NCBI GenBank assembly: GCA_027007005.1
Contig: JALTFO010000213.1
Span: 1 to 48,500 of the forward strand
Length of the DNA stretch: 48,500 bases
Origin: Candidatus Bipolaricaulota bacterium
Lineage (GTDB): Bacteria; Bipolaricaulota; Bipolaricaulia; UBA7950; UBA9294
Reading direction: 5' to 3'
Part shown: positions 23,995 through 33,125 of the stretch, in pieces
How positions within the stretch are numbered: position 1 is the stretch's first letter
Layout of the letters: each line of letters starts with the position of its first letter
Made by a program: the position numbers and the translations under genes
Notes under the pieces: generated by a model
Told to the model about the DNA's origin: nothing
What the model saw: only the letters and a program-made list of their open reading frames with translations
Database searches by the model: none

Positions 23995-25790
23995 CACAAA
24001 AGACTGAAGAACAAACCGGAACGATCATTTACATCAATGGGCCTGTGGTTAAGGGCTCAGGGATGGCTGACGCGAACGTTATGGAGCTCGTCCACGTCTC
24101 TGATGAGCGCCTTGCCGGCGAGATTATCAACATCGATGGCGACGTAGCAACGATTCAGGTGTATGAGGATACGACCGGTCTCAAGCCAGGAGTTCCCATT
24201 TATCGTACAAATCACCCCCTCTCTGTCGAACTCGGGCCCGGTCTGGTTGGAAACGTTCTCGATGGTATTGCCCGGCCGCTCGGCGTTATTCGCGACAAGC
24301 AGGGCGTATTTATCGGCCGCGGCGTGCAGGCAGAGACGATCGATAGAGAGAAGAAATGGAAGTTTACTCCACAGGTGAAGGAGGGTGATAGCGTCGTCCC
24401 CGGACAGGTGCTAGGCACCATTCCAGAGACGCCGATCCTCGAACATCGCATCGTCGTCCCGTGGGGAATTTCGGGGAAGATCAGCTCAATCGTGCCCGAG
24501 GGAGAATACACTGTAAGCGAACAGATCACATCGATCGAGACCGAGGATGGCCCAGAGAAGGTAACAATGTTGCGCGAGTGGCCAGTGCGCCGCACGCACC
24601 CGTTGCAGAAACGGATGAAACCATCGTTGCCGTTGATCACCGGCCAGCGCGTGATCGATGCCCTCTTTCCGCTTGCCAAGGGGGGAGCGGCGGCGATCCC
24701 GGGTGGTTTTGGTGCAGGGAAGACAGTTCTGCAGCATCAACTTGCCAGTTGGTCTGACGCCGATGTTATCATCTACATCGGCTGTGGGGAACGGGGAAAC
24801 GAGATGACCGATGTCCTCGGCGAGTTTCCGAAGCTCAAGGACCCCAGAAGCGGCAGGCCGCTGATGGAGCGGACAATTCTCATTGCCAACACGTCGAACA
24901 TGCCGGTGACCGCGCGTGAGAGCTCGATTTACACAGGAGTGACGATCGGTGAGTACTTCCGTGATATGGGCTACCACGTTGCGTTGATGGCAGATTCGAC
25001 ATCCCGCTGGGCAGAGGCGGTGCGCGAAATCGCGGGAAGGCTGGAGGAGATGCCTGTTGAAGAAGGGTTCCCCGCCTACCTACCGGCGCGCTTAGCGGAG
25101 TTCTACGAGCGAGCGGGGTATGGAGAGGTCGGTCCTGACCGTTATGGCTCGATAACAATAATCGGAGCCGTCTCCCCTCCAGGGGGAGACTTCACCGAGC
25201 CGGTGACGCAGAACACGAAGCGGTTTATTCGCACGTTCTGGGCGCTCGACAAGCGCCTTGCCTTTGCCCGTCACTTTCCTGCTATCTCATGGATCGATAC
25301 CTACAGCGAGTACATCGATGAGATGGCCAAGTGGTGGAAGGAAGAGAAGAAGGTCGATTGGCGTGGTCTGCGCCAGCGGACGCTCTCTGTCTTGTCGCGG
25401 GAAAATGAGCTTGAGAAGATCGTACAGATCATTGGGCCGGATGCCCTTCCAAGCGATCAGCGCCTGATTCTGCATATTGCCTCTCTCATCAAAGAAGGGT
25501 TTCTGCAGCAGAACGCGATGGATAACATTGACCGTTATTCTACGCCAGAGAAGGAATTCAAGATGCTGGAGCTTATCGCAAAGTATGAAGATAGGGCGCA
25601 GAAGCTTGTGCAGGGAGGTCTTCCCATCTACCGCATTCAGGAGATGAAAGCAAACATCAAACTCCTTACTATGAAGCAAGAGGTCCCAGATGATAAACTC
25701 GATGAACTGGACACGATCGAGCAGGAGATGAACCAGGAGTTTGACGAGCTAGAGAAGAGCCTTGTCACAACGGCCGAGAAGAAGGGATAA
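23991..25790 (+). CDS. V/A-type ATPase catalytic subunit A
   Basis: 599 residues, full length. It has the N-terminal barrel (1-70), the non-homologous insert (about 110-190), the P-loop [12 protein letters not shown] near residue 238, and the catalytic stretch [20 protein letters not shown] with the catalytic Glu. SYSEY-like [14 protein letters not shown] and the helical C-terminus (460-599) are family features. The P-loop reads GGFGAGKT, where GPFGSGKT or GAFGCGKT are common forms. It hydrolyses or makes ATP in the head. Its last four codons are followed at once by subunit B. GAGGGAGG lies before the ATG. Confidence 0.95.
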   Translation: MTQKTEEQTGTIIYINGPVVKGSGMADANVMELVHVSDERLAGEIINIDGDVATIQVYEDTTGLKPGVPIYRTNHPLSVELGPGLVGNVLDGIARPLGVIRDKQGVFIGRGVQAETIDREKKWKFTPQVKEGDSVVPGQVLGTIPETPILEHRIVVPWGISGKISSIVPEGEYTVSEQITSIETEDGPEKVTMLREWPVRRTHPLQKRMKPSLPLITGQRVIDALFPLAKGGAAAIPGGFGAGKTVLQHQLASWSDADVIIYIGCGERGNEMTDVLGEFPKLKDPRSGRPLMERTILIANTSNMPVTARESSIYTGVTIGEYFRDMGYHVALMADSTSRWAEAVREIAGRLEEMPVEEGFPAYLPARLAEFYERAGYGEVGPDRYGSITIIGAVSPPGGDFTEPVTQNTKRFIRTFWALDKRLAFARHFPAISWIDTYSEYIDEMAKWWKEEKKVDWRGLRQRTLSVLSRENELEKIVQIIGPDALPSDQRLILHIASLIKEGFLQQNAMDNIDRYSTPEKEFKMLELIAKYEDRAQKLVQGGLPIYRIQEMKANIKLLTMKQEVPDDKLDELDTIEQEMNQEFDELEKSLVTTAEKKG

Positions 25791-25791
25791 G

Positions 25792-27183
25792 ATGAACGGA
25801 CGAAGGATACATTTGGGAGTTGCACGGATCTCGGGTCCGCTAGTATTCGTGAGCGGAAGACAGAACGTAAGCTACGGGGAGATCGCGGAGGTTGTTACCT
25901 CTTTTGGCGAGGTGCGCCGTGGTCGCGTGTTGATTATCGATGGCGATACCGTCGCCATCCAAGTTTTCGAGGGAACGAGTGACTTTTCATCTGCCGATAC
26001 GAAGGTGCGCTTCAGCGGCCACTCGCTGACGGTAAAGGTCTCAGAGGAGATGTTGGGGCGCGTTTTCGATGGCACGGGCAGGCCGCTCGACGGTGCTCCC
26101 GCACCGATCAGTGGCGAGGAGCGCGATATCAACGGAGCGCCGATCAACCCGGTTAGCCGAGTTTACCCGAAGAACTTCATCCAGACAGGCATCTCGGCGA
26201 TCGACGGGATGAACACGTTGATCCGCGGCCAAAAGGTACCGATCTTCTCTTCAAGTGGGCTTCCCCACAATCGCCTCGCCGCGCAGATTGTGCGCCAGGC
26301 AACGATCCCGGGCGAGGAGTCGGAGTTCGTCATCGTCTTTGTTGCCATGGGGGTGAAGCACGATGACGCCGCCTACTTTGAGGAGACGTTCCGCGAGAGT
26401 GGCGCGCTGGAGAACGTGGTCATGTTCTTAAATCTTGCCGACGACCCATCGATCGAACGAACGATCACCCCACGCGTTGCCCTTACTGTTGCCGAATATC
26501 TGGCCTTCGATCGTAACAAGCAGGTCCTTGTCGTCATGACGGACATGACCAACTACTGCGAGGCGTTGCGTGAAGTGGCGACTGCACGTGGGGATGTTCC
26601 AACAAGGAAAGGATACCCCGGCTACCTGTACAGTGATCTGGCCTCTCTCTACGAGCGCACCGGGCGCGTAATCGGCTCGGAGGGATCGATCACCCAGATT
26701 CCGATCGTCTCGATGCCGAACAACGACATCACCCATCCCGTCCCCGACCTCACGGGCTACATCACCGAGGGGCAGATCGTCCTCGATCCGAAGCTTCATC
26801 GGCAGGGGATCTACCCGCCGATCGCTGTCCTCCCGTCGCTGTCACGCCTGATGAAGGACGGTATTGGAGAGGGGTTCACGCGGGAGGATCACCCAAATGT
26901 GGCCAATCAGCTCTACGGAAGCTACGCTCGCGTGCAGCAGATCAGAAACATCGCCTCGATCATTGGTGAGGAGGAGCTCTCTGAGGTGGACAAGAGGTAT
27001 CTCAAATTTGGGGATTTCTTCGAACAGCGCTTCCTTAGCCAGGGCGATGAGAACCGGACGATCGAGCAAACGCTGGACTTGGGATGGAAGGCACTCGAAC
27101 TCCTTCCTGCGGAGGAGCTGAATCGGCTGAAGAAGGCTCAGATCGAGAAGTACTACAAACAGGAACAAGATGTCACTACTTGA
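25792..27183 (+). CDS. V/A-type ATPase subunit B
   Basis: 463 residues from ATG 25792, one base after the subunit A stop; an earlier in-frame ATG at 25762 lies inside subunit A and gives a non-family N-terminus. Typical marks are [40 protein letters not shown] in place of a working P-loop, and [18 protein letters not shown] with [20 protein letters not shown]. It forms the head with subunit A and has the non-catalytic nucleotide site. It overlaps subunit D by 14 bases. No anomalies. Confidence 0.95.
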   Translation: MNGRRIHLGVARISGPLVFVSGRQNVSYGEIAEVVTSFGEVRRGRVLIIDGDTVAIQVFEGTSDFSSADTKVRFSGHSLTVKVSEEMLGRVFDGTGRPLDGAPAPISGEERDINGAPINPVSRVYPKNFIQTGISAIDGMNTLIRGQKVPIFSSSGLPHNRLAAQIVRQATIPGEESEFVIVFVAMGVKHDDAAYFEETFRESGALENVVMFLNLADDPSIERTITPRVALTVAEYLAFDRNKQVLVVMTDMTNYCEALREVATARGDVPTRKGYPGYLYSDLASLYERTGRVIGSEGSITQIPIVSMPNNDITHPVPDLTGYITEGQIVLDPKLHRQGIYPPIAVLPSLSRLMKDGIGEGFTREDHPNVANQLYGSYARVQQIRNIASIIGEEELSEVDKRYLKFGDFFEQRFLSQGDENRTIEQTLDLGWKALELLPAEELNRLKKAQIEKYYKQEQDVTT

Positions 27184-27790
27184 TGTTCCCCCGACAAAGG
27201 CTGTCTTACTGGAGCTGAAGGAACAGCTGGCGGTCGCTAAAAGCGGCTACGGTCTGCTGGAGGAGAAGCGAGAGGTCCTCGTAAGTGAGCTGTTAAACAT
27301 AATCGACGATGCGGAGTCGTTTCGCCGAGAAGTGAATGAGCAGCTTGCGCATGCCTACGAGGTCCTGCTGCAAGCGGTGCAGGCCCTAGGCGCAGAGCAG
27401 GTAGAGCGCACTGCGCTTGCCTGTGTCACCGAGGCGCACATAACGCTCAACGAGCGGTCGGTGATGGGTGTCCCCATTCCTCTCATGAACCGCAAGATGG
27501 TGAAGCTCACTCCGCAGTACGGCCTGCTCGGCACATCGTTCGCACTTGACGAAGCGTTAAGGCGTTTCTATGATGTTTTGGAGAGGATCTTGCGCCTTGC
27601 AGAGACGGAGCGGACGGCATGGCACTTGGCAATAGAGCTTAAGAAGACGCAGCGGCGGGTGAATGCGCTGGAGAATATATTTATCCCGCAGTACGAGGAG
27701 ACGATTCGCTATATTGAGGGCAGGCTGGAGGAAGTGGAACGCGAGACAATCTTTCAAATGAAGCTTCTAAAGAGCAATAAGGGGGGCTGA
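27170..27790 (+). CDS. V/A-type ATPase subunit D (central stalk)
   Basis: 206 residues. [31 protein letters not shown] is the family signature near the N-terminus (P-T---L---K--L--A--G--LLK-KRD-L), and [21 protein letters not shown] is the second block (--E---T-RRVNALE---IP). Two long helices form the rotor shaft that turns in the A/B head. Its ATG lies in the last codons of subunit B. A universal stress protein follows after one base. Confidence 0.95.
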   Translation: MSLLDVPPTKAVLLELKEQLAVAKSGYGLLEEKREVLVSELLNIIDDAESFRREVNEQLAHAYEVLLQAVQALGAEQVERTALACVTEAHITLNERSVMGVPIPLMNRKMVKLTPQYGLLGTSFALDEALRRFYDVLERILRLAETERTAWHLAIELKKTQRRVNALENIFIPQYEETIRYIEGRLEEVERETIFQMKLLKSNKGG

Positions 27791-27791
27791 C

Positions 27792-28238
27792 ATGAGGGCA
27801 ACATTCAACAAGGTTCTTGTTCCGATCGATGGCTCAAGCTACTCGATAAAAGCCGGTGAGTATGGGATTGATCTTGCCAAGACCTACGGGGCAACAGTGA
27901 TCTCTCTGTACGTGATTGATGAGACAGCCGTGCGGTCGCTAGGGAGACTTTCGGGACAGGATGCACAAACACTGCGTCGAAAACTTCACATGGAAGGGGA
28001 ATCTTGCCTGCGCAGCCTACATCAGCGTGCTCAAGAAGAAGGTGTGGAACTGACTGAGATCGTCAAGGAAGGGCTTCCACACCGGGTAATCGTGGAACTG
28101 GCGGAAGAAGAAGACGTCGATCTCATCGTAATTGGAAAGGTTGGACAGCGTGGCCCCCGGCGGATCTTGATCGGCTCGGTCACCGAGCGTGTCTTGGAGG
28201 CAGCGAAGTGTCCCGTGTTGGTTGTGCGACCGGAGTAA
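27792..28238 (+). CDS. Universal stress protein (UspA family)
   Basis: 148 residues, one USP domain: FNKVLVPIDGSSYSIKAGEY with the ATP-site Asp, and GKVGQRGPRRILIGSVTERVL (G-2x-G-9x-GS-type loop), so probably ATP binding. The ATG is one base after the subunit D stop with GGGGGGC near it, so it is the last gene of the ATPase operon. It shares the fold but not high identity with the other USP at 7955. A role in tuning the ATPase or cell energy state is inferred only from position. Confidence 0.85.
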   Translation: MRATFNKVLVPIDGSSYSIKAGEYGIDLAKTYGATVISLYVIDETAVRSLGRLSGQDAQTLRRKLHMEGESCLRSLHQRAQEEGVELTEIVKEGLPHRVIVELAEEEDVDLIVIGKVGQRGPRRILIGSVTERVLEAAKCPVLVVRPE

Positions 28239-28449
28239 GGAGCAGACTGCACGTTTGCTGGGCTAAGGCTGTCTTGTTGAACATCGGCACTTGTTCACCG
28301 TTCTACAGGTGACAAAGTTCTCGCTTTGTCGGTAGTTTGCAAGAATTGGGATCTCCTCTCTTCGGGGTATTTTTATCGATCGTGAAACAAGGCTATGCAT
28401 CGGTCATTCCTCTCTATGAGAAACTAAGACATCTACCCTGTTGCTGCTC
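28239..28449. other. Intergenic region with two hairpins after the ATPase operon
   Basis: Two short perfect inverted repeats stand close together: TGAACA/TGTTCA at 28278-28297 (8-nt loop) and GACAAAG/CTTTGTC at 28311-28330 (6-nt loop). Neither has a run of T after it, so they are weak terminator candidates or transcript-end protection signals. No gene is supported here. Confidence 0.45.
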
Positions 28450-28479
28450 TTGACTTGCGCAGCAAGTCTGTGCTACAGT
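28450..28479 (+). promoter_or_regulatory. Promoter with a palindromic operator before a ribbon-helix-helix gene
   Basis: TTGACT (28450-28455) and TACAGT (28474-28479), 18 bp apart. A perfect palindrome GACTTGC-GCA-GCAAGTC (28452-28468) overlaps the -35 box and spacer, a natural site for the DNA-binding protein encoded just downstream. Confidence 0.55.
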
Positions 28480-28577
28480 GACATTGAGGTGGGGTAGGAG
28501 CTGCTGCGGTGCGACTAAATCCTGTGCGGTAGTTTTCTGACTCGTCCTTGTCAAATTACTCTAAGGATGATACGGCA

Positions 28578-28793
28578 GTGGGAAAGCAACATACCTATCA
28601 AGAAGACGAAATAATCGACAAGAGCCTGTTGTTGAGCCTAGCTATTCTAGCTGAAGCGAACGGGAGATCGGTAACAGAAGAACTGAACATAGCTGTGTCT
28701 TCCTATGTAAGAGATAGACTGCCGCACGAGCTTGGAAGCGGCATTTTACCCCTCTTTGCAGATAGTGCTGGCGCAGATCGCTTCCTTTCTTAA
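28578..28793 (+). CDS. Ribbon-helix-helix (Arc/CopG-like) small protein
   Basis: 71 residues if started at GTG 28578 (AAGGA about ten bases upstream); an in-frame TTG at 28548 would give 81. The segment IIDKSLLLSLAILAEANGRSVTEELNIAVSSYVRDR has the two-helix pattern of Arc-like domains: the L-x-x-LAEANGRSVTEEL turn and a second helix ending in Y-R-R-like YVRDR. Such proteins act as DNA-binding antitoxins or repressors. No toxin gene follows: the next gene is on the opposite strand and unrelated. A palindrome covers its promoter. I am fairly sure of the fold and unsure of the start. Confidence 0.6.
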   Translation: MGKQHTYQEDEIIDKSLLLSLAILAEANGRSVTEELNIAVSSYVRDRLPHELGSGILPLFADSAGADRFLS

Positions 28794-28812
28794 TCTTCTA
28801 ATCTAAGAAGCT

Positions 28813-29712
28813 TCATGAGTTGTTCTTCTTCCACTCCTTGTTTGCTGCCTGCAGGATCCTCCATGCCTGATCCTCCACAAACACTGCCTGTGGAGCCTCA
28901 TCACCGGCATCGGTCTTTGCCAACCACACGCTTCCCAGAAAGTCGCTGTGAAAGGCCTTCAGTTGATCCATCACCGCTGCTGCTCCCTGTGGGCCTTGAA
29001 TCAAGTAGAGGAAGAAAAGGCTATTGTAAGAAGCGTGTAGCGATATTCCCGGTGCGGTCTGGTCTATCTGCGGCCCAAGCTGCGTCACTACAAATATCCA
29101 CTGCGGATGGTAAGCGGAGTAATGGGAGAAGAAGTTAGATAGGGTAACACTAGATGCGGTCTGAATGTAGCCTGTCCTAATTGTAAAATAGTACGTAGTA
29201 AGCGACTTTAAGTCCGCAGCACTGATGCTGCTAAAGTCTATATCTTCGGTCTTGCCTTTCGGGGTGGTCACGTTGATCCCAATCCCCGTAGGAAGAGTAA
29301 CCGGGGCCACGTAGGTGATGTCTTTTTTGTAAGTGAGATTGTTTGCCACATCCTGCAGGACGGTCTTCGCGACGTAGCTCATCCCAGGAACGGGGGTAAT
29401 GAACGGTGACAGTGTGCTCACCGAAGCAATCCTGCCACCACAGTGCTTGCGAATACGGTGAGAGTCTGTAGCGAGAGGTTTGTCCGGTGTGGAAGCCTGA
29501 TAGATGCTCCAATCGATGGTGATTTCAATGCAATTTGGGACAAGGTCGTAATTCATGAACAGGTAGAAACCGATCTGAGTGTTACCGGTTTTGCTATCGA
29601 CCCTGAATTGCACCCCAGAACGGTCGTATTTCCAATCTGTAGCAAGTACCAGTATAGAGAGAAGAGAAACGGCGGTTATAACTAGTCCTACGGTGACGAG
29701 AGCCTTTTTCAT
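28813..29712 (-). CDS. Hypothetical membrane-anchored or secreted protein
   Basis: 299 residues, not recognised. MKKALVTVGLVITAVSLLSILVLATDWKY is a signal peptide or anchor with a positive start and a long hydrophobic stretch (about 5-24). The rest is polar, beta-rich, without membrane helices, with three cysteines at most and no catalytic motif that I know. It should lie outside the cytoplasm. A strong AGGAGGT site precedes ATG 29712, and a TATAAT box stands at 29734-29729 on the minus strand with a poor -35, so the leader is only about ten bases. It is a lone gene between convergent neighbours. Confidence 0.7.
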   Translation of the reverse strand: MKKALVTVGLVITAVSLLSILVLATDWKYDRSGVQFRVDSKTGNTQIGFYLFMNYDLVPNCIEITIDWSIYQASTPDKPLATDSHRIRKHCGGRIASVSTLSPFITPVPGMSYVAKTVLQDVANNLTYKKDITYVAPVTLPTGIGINVTTPKGKTEDIDFSSISAADLKSLTTYYFTIRTGYIQTASSVTLSNFFSHYSAYHPQWIFVVTQLGPQIDQTAPGISLHASYNSLFFLYLIQGPQGAAAVMDQLKAFHSDFLGSVWLAKTDAGDEAPQAVFVEDQAWRILQAANKEWKKNNS

Positions 29713-30088
29713 ATTTACCTCCTACCTCATTATACAACTGCTGCACCTCGAGAATGCGCCTTGAGAAGAAATGATCACGAGGTCGACACGATCGGAGCGC
29801 TTCGAGAATTCGCTGTCATTCTTACGCCCGCTCGTCATTGCTCGCTCAAGGCGCCAAGCTTGCCAAGGAATGTCTTATCCTCAGTGCGTTGCTTTTCTTG
29901 GCGATCTCTGCGTCTCTACGAGAGACAAAGGCTTTTTTGTCTGTTTGATGCATCCGCTCGAGGGGTGGTTATCAATAGGGGAAAAGGAGGGGTGGAGAAG
30001 GAGGAGGCCTGCCTTCCCCACCCATGCGATGAAGAAATGCTTGACGTATAAGATTATTCCTAGCTGGGTTGGGTTTCGGACAATACTC
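29713..30088. other. Intergenic region between hypothetical gene and ABC exporter
   Basis: 376 bp; only the promoter elements of the gene at 28813-29712 are recognised at its left end (TATAAT on the minus strand at 29734-29729). Reading frames here are short, with no ribosome site or recognisable family. No RNA gene or terminator with T run was seen. Confidence 0.4.
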
Positions 30089-30871
30089 TCAGTCTGTGGT
30101 TGCGCGTTGGAAGATGACTTGGCTCACGAGCATCAGCACAATCGCTAGTCCCACGATTACCGCAAATCCCGGCAGGATCTTGCTCCAGTCCCATCCGTGC
30201 AGCACAAGCTCTCGAATTGGCCCAACGGCGTAGGTTACAGGATTGACCCTTGCGATTGCTGCCAGCCAATTGGGCATCGCCGCACGGGGGAATAAGGCGT
30301 TGCTGGTAAACATGAGCGGCATGGTGAGGAAGTTGACAAGTGCCATCAACGTCTCCATCGTCTTGATCGACGCAGCCAGCGACAGGGATATTGAGCTTAG
30401 GATTGCGCCAAAGAACATTGCTACGACCAGGAGCATCATGATTCCGAGGAAGCCGGTCTCGAAGTGTACGCCGAAGGCGGAGGCGATTCCCACTATTACC
30501 AGTACCTGAATGCCATTCTGAATCATCACGGCAAGCGTCTTTCCAAACGGGATTGCTCCGCGGTGAATCGGTGCGGCGAGGAGCTTCTCCAGATACCCTA
30601 TGCGGCGATCCCATACGATCGATATCCCCCCGAACACGCCCCCGAACAGAACGGTCATGATGATGATCCCCGGCGTCATGAACGCCATGTAGTTGTTAAC
30701 TCCCATCGCTTGCGCTACGTAGGGATTATCAAACACCTTGCCCATCATATTTCCCATCAATCCCAGCCACAGAATCGGCTGGATCAGTGTAACCACAATG
30801 CGTACCTTCGTGCGGAAGAATTTAATCAACTCGCGTTTGGCGATGTACCACGTATCGATAACTAGGCTCAT
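30089..30871 (-). CDS. ABC-2 type exporter permease (DrrB-like)
   Basis: 260 residues with about six membrane helices. FFRTKVRIVVTLIQPILWLGLMGN at the start, GIIIMTVLFGGVFGGISIVWDRRIGYLEKLLAAPIHR (the conserved loop with W-R--G--E-LL-AP) and FLTMPLMFTSNALFPRAAMPNWLAAIARVNPVTYAVGPIREL (ABC-2 signature with the LFP--P-WL-----NP-TY block) place it in the ABC-2 family near DrrB and NodJ. It works with the ATPase encoded one base upstream. It could export a drug, lipid or sugar polymer; substrate unknown. Operon with the PadR gene before the ATPase. Confidence 0.9.
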   Translation of the reverse strand: MSLVIDTWYIAKRELIKFFRTKVRIVVTLIQPILWLGLMGNMMGKVFDNPYVAQAMGVNNYMAFMTPGIIIMTVLFGGVFGGISIVWDRRIGYLEKLLAAPIHRGAIPFGKTLAVMIQNGIQVLVIVGIASAFGVHFETGFLGIMMLLVVAMFFGAILSSISLSLAASIKTMETLMALVNFLTMPLMFTSNALFPRAAMPNWLAAIARVNPVTYAVGPIRELVLHGWDWSKILPGFAVIVGLAIVLMLVSQVIFQRATTD

Positions 30872-30872
30872 C

Positions 30873-31889
30873 TCACCTTCTCCTTGCGCGCCCGCGCATC
30901 ATGCGGGCCTTGGAGTGCATTTCCCTGCTCTCATCGGCATCGCGCATTGCGTGCCCTGTGTAGTGCAGGTAGACATCATCAAGTGACGCCTTCTTTAGGC
31001 TGACAGCGTCGATTGTGATCCCCTCTTTATCACAGAGAGCGAACAGTTGAGGGACAATCCTCTCTCCCTCTTTTCTCACCATGATCCTGTTCGTTCCATT
31101 ACCGTTCTTCTCGATTGTGAGCACCTGCGGCAACTGGTTGATCTTCTCCAGGACAGAGGCCGGATCGCCGTTATCACCGAACAATACGGTGATGACATCG
31201 CCGCCGAGTTGAGCTTTCAGCGCCTCCGGGCGATCGATCGCCTTGATTATCCCTTTATCGATGATCGTCACCCGATCACACAGGGTGTCCGCCTCCTCCA
31301 TGTAGTGAGTGGTCACGAAGATCGTCATCCCTTGTTCCCTGCGCAGCCGCTCGATGTACGTCCAGATCACTTGGCGCGTTTGCACATCTAGTCCGAGCGT
31401 TGGCTCATCGAGAAACAGAATCTGCGGCCGATGGATCAGTGCCTCGGCGATGTCGAGCCGCTTCAGCATCCCGCCGGAGAACGTCTCGGCCAAGTCGTTG
31501 CGCCGCTCGTAGAGATCGAACATCTTCAAGATCTCTTCGCTGCGCGACTTGATCTGTCTCCCCGACAGGTGGTAGTAGTGCCCCTGCAGCGTGATGTTCT
31601 CCCACGCGGTCAAGCGATCATCGATCGCCGTCTCTTGGGAGGCATAGCCTGTTGCTCTCTTAATTTCCGCCTGATGCTTGGTTATATCGATCCCATTGAC
31701 CAGCAGCCTTCCCTCGGTGGCATTCACCAGACCGACAAGGATCTTGATTGTCGTCGATTTGCCCGCCCCGTTCGGCCCGAGGAAGCCGAAGATCTCACCC
31801 TTCTCGACGGAAAACGAGATGCCATCAACGGCGCGCACCCCGTTACGGTAAACCTTGACAAGATCAGTCACCTCAATCGTCTTTGACAT
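30873..31889 (-). CDS. ABC exporter ATPase (DrrA-like)
   Basis: 338 residues. Complete ATPase: GPNGAGKSTTIKIL (Walker A), Q-loop YASQETAIDDRLTAWENI, FSGGMLKRLDIAEAL (signature), LFLDEPTLGLDVQTR (Walker B) and VTTHYMEEAD (switch His). After the ATPase, residues about 225-310 form a C-terminal domain like the DrrA/DUF4162 part, ending LDDVYLHYTGHAMRD. The last residues are basic (SKARMMRGRARRR). DrrA-type pairs export anthracycline-like drugs or membrane lipids. Its ATG overlaps the padR 3' end by 17 bases, so the pair is under that regulator. Confidence 0.9.
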   Translation of the reverse strand: MSKTIEVTDLVKVYRNGVRAVDGISFSVEKGEIFGFLGPNGAGKSTTIKILVGLVNATEGRLLVNGIDITKHQAEIKRATGYASQETAIDDRLTAWENITLQGHYYHLSGRQIKSRSEEILKMFDLYERRNDLAETFSGGMLKRLDIAEALIHRPQILFLDEPTLGLDVQTRQVIWTYIERLRREQGMTIFVTTHYMEEADTLCDRVTIIDKGIIKAIDRPEALKAQLGGDVITVLFGDNGDPASVLEKINQLPQVLTIEKNGNGTNRIMVRKEGERIVPQLFALCDKEGITIDAVSLKKASLDDVYLHYTGHAMRDADESREMHSKARMMRGRARRR

Positions 31890-32415
31890 ATCCCTTCAAC
31901 TCCTCGATTGTATGATTGATAATCTTTGTTATCCCTGTTGCTTCCGTAGCGGACAGGTGTTGCGTGAGAACAGCGTGCAGCAGTGCCCGCAATGTCCTAA
32001 ATGACTTTCGTAGATCTTCTGGCAGTGACTGCTCAAACTTGGCCGGGTCGGTAAGGAGCCCCGCATTACCCGACGCCTCCTCGCCAAACAACTCGCCGAA
32101 GATGTGAATCGATTGTCGCACGCCGCGCATCACCTCATCTTTGGCCTGTTGAGCGAGCTTGAGCTTCTCCATCCCTGCGGGGGTGAGGGAGTAAAGCTTC
32201 TTATCGTCCTGGCGGCGGTGCACGATCAGCCCTTCCTTCTCTAAAGAGGCGAGTAGTGGGTAGATTGACCCCGGCGAGGGCCGCCAGAATCCCGTCTCTT
32301 CCTCGATCCTCTTCATCAAAGTGTATCCAGAGATTGGTGTCTCGCTCTTCGAAATCAGCTTTAATACGTAAAACCTAAGGAACCCTCGCCTCACAGCGCA
32401 CCTCTCTCTTCGCAT
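31873..32415 (-). CDS. PadR-family transcriptional regulator
   Basis: 180 residues from ATG 32415 (MRRERCAVRRGFLRFYVLKLIS). The winged helix is at 12-100: SGYTLMKRIEEETGFWRPSPGSIYPLLASLEKEGLI is the PadR signature (GYEL...W-PSPG-IYPLL--LE--GL), then KKLYSLTPAGMEKL. The C-terminal part (100-180) holds helices, LRKSFRTLRALLHAVLTQHLSATEATGI. There is no Shine-Dalgarno before the ATG, but a promoter and a perfect palindrome are close upstream, giving a nearly leaderless mRNA. It probably represses the ABC exporter genes that follow and its own gene; ligands of the exporter may release it. The longer frame to 32529 lies upstream of the promoter -10 box. Confidence 0.85.
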   Translation of the reverse strand: MRRERCAVRRGFLRFYVLKLISKSETPISGYTLMKRIEEETGFWRPSPGSIYPLLASLEKEGLIVHRRQDDKKLYSLTPAGMEKLKLAQQAKDEVMRGVRQSIHIFGELFGEEASGNAGLLTDPAKFEQSLPEDLRKSFRTLRALLHAVLTQHLSATEATGITKIINHTIEELKGYVKDD

Positions 32416-32420
32416 TCGAT

Positions 32421-32463
32421 ATATCGGAGCCGATATGATACGCGTGAGGAGCGTACCAGTCAA
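32421..32463 (-). promoter_or_regulatory. Promoter and palindromic operator for padR-drrAB
   Basis: On the minus strand TTGACT (32463-32458), a 17-bp spacer and TATCAT (32440-32435) form a promoter. The perfect palindrome ATATCGG-AG-CCGATAT (32421-32436) overlaps the -10 box and the start point, ending five bases before the ATG at 32415. Binding of PadR here would block the promoter; that is inference. Confidence 0.7.
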
Positions 32464-32570
32464 CCCGAGTCTTGTGTATAGATAATTGGAGACCAAGAAA
32501 TGACCGTGGGATTTGGCCACAGTTGACATTCAGGTTAAAATGGCCTCGGAATACAGAAGGAGGAGGGAAC

Positions 32571-33125
32571 ATGGGCGCAGGCTTCATTGTGATTCTTGTA
32601 GTTGTGTTTATCCTTGGTTGGGGGGTCCTTGCTTACAACCGTCTTGTGCGGCTGAGGGTGCGCTCCGACGAGTCGTGGCACGATATCGACACGCAGCTTA
32701 AACGTAGATGGGATCTGATCCCCAACTTGGTGGAGACGGTGAAGGGTTATGCAAAGCACGAAAGTGGGGTATTCGAGCAAGTAACGCTAGCGCGCGCGAA
32801 GGCAATAGATGCCTCTTCACCGCAGCAGCAAGCGGTTGCGGAGGAGGGGCTGAAGGGAGCGTTAAAGTCACTGTTTGCCGTGGTGGAGAACTATCCCGAA
32901 CTGAAGGCAAACGAGAACTTCATCAAGCTGCAACAAACGATGGAGGAGATCGAAGACTCAGTGCAGAAAGCACGCATGTACTACAACGCCGTCGTGCGCG
33001 ATCTGAACACGTCTATCGCTATCTTCCCGCAAAGCATGATCGCGGGCATGTTCCACTTCAAGGAGCGCGAGTTCTACACTCTTCCCGGCACCGAACAGCG
33101 CGAGGCACCCAAGGTGCACTTCTGA
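32571..33125 (+). CDS. LemA-family membrane protein
   Basis: 184 residues from ATG 32571, with AAGGAGGAGGG as ribosome site. GFIVILVVVFILGWGVLAYN is the single N-terminal membrane helix (about 3-22). The cytoplasmic or periplasmic rest is the LemA helical bundle: NRLVRLRVRSDESWHDIDTQLKRRWDLIPNLVETVKGYAKHE is the signature (N-LV-LR-RV-EAWS-ID-QLKRR-DLIPNLVETVKGY-KHE), and FPQSMIAGMFHFKEREFY the end. LemA proteins often accompany DUF2207 or TPM proteins at the envelope; their function is not firmly known. The stop codon overlaps the start of the DUF2207 gene. Confidence 0.9.
   Translation: MGAGFIVILVVVFILGWGVLAYNRLVRLRVRSDESWHDIDTQLKRRWDLIPNLVETVKGYAKHESGVFEQVTLARAKAIDASSPQQQAVAEEGLKGALKSLFAVVENYPELKANENFIKLQQTMEEIEDSVQKARMYYNAVVRDLNTSIAIFPQSMIAGMFHFKEREFYTLPGTEQREAPKVHF

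Noticed and set aside
29761-30148. Reading frames in the gap before the ABC permease
   Set aside because: Two overlapping frames without ribosome sites, one running into the permease on the opposite strand.
32708-33124. Upstream extension of the DUF2207 gene
   Set aside because: It is out of frame with lemA, which is clearly coding; the signal peptide starts at 33125.
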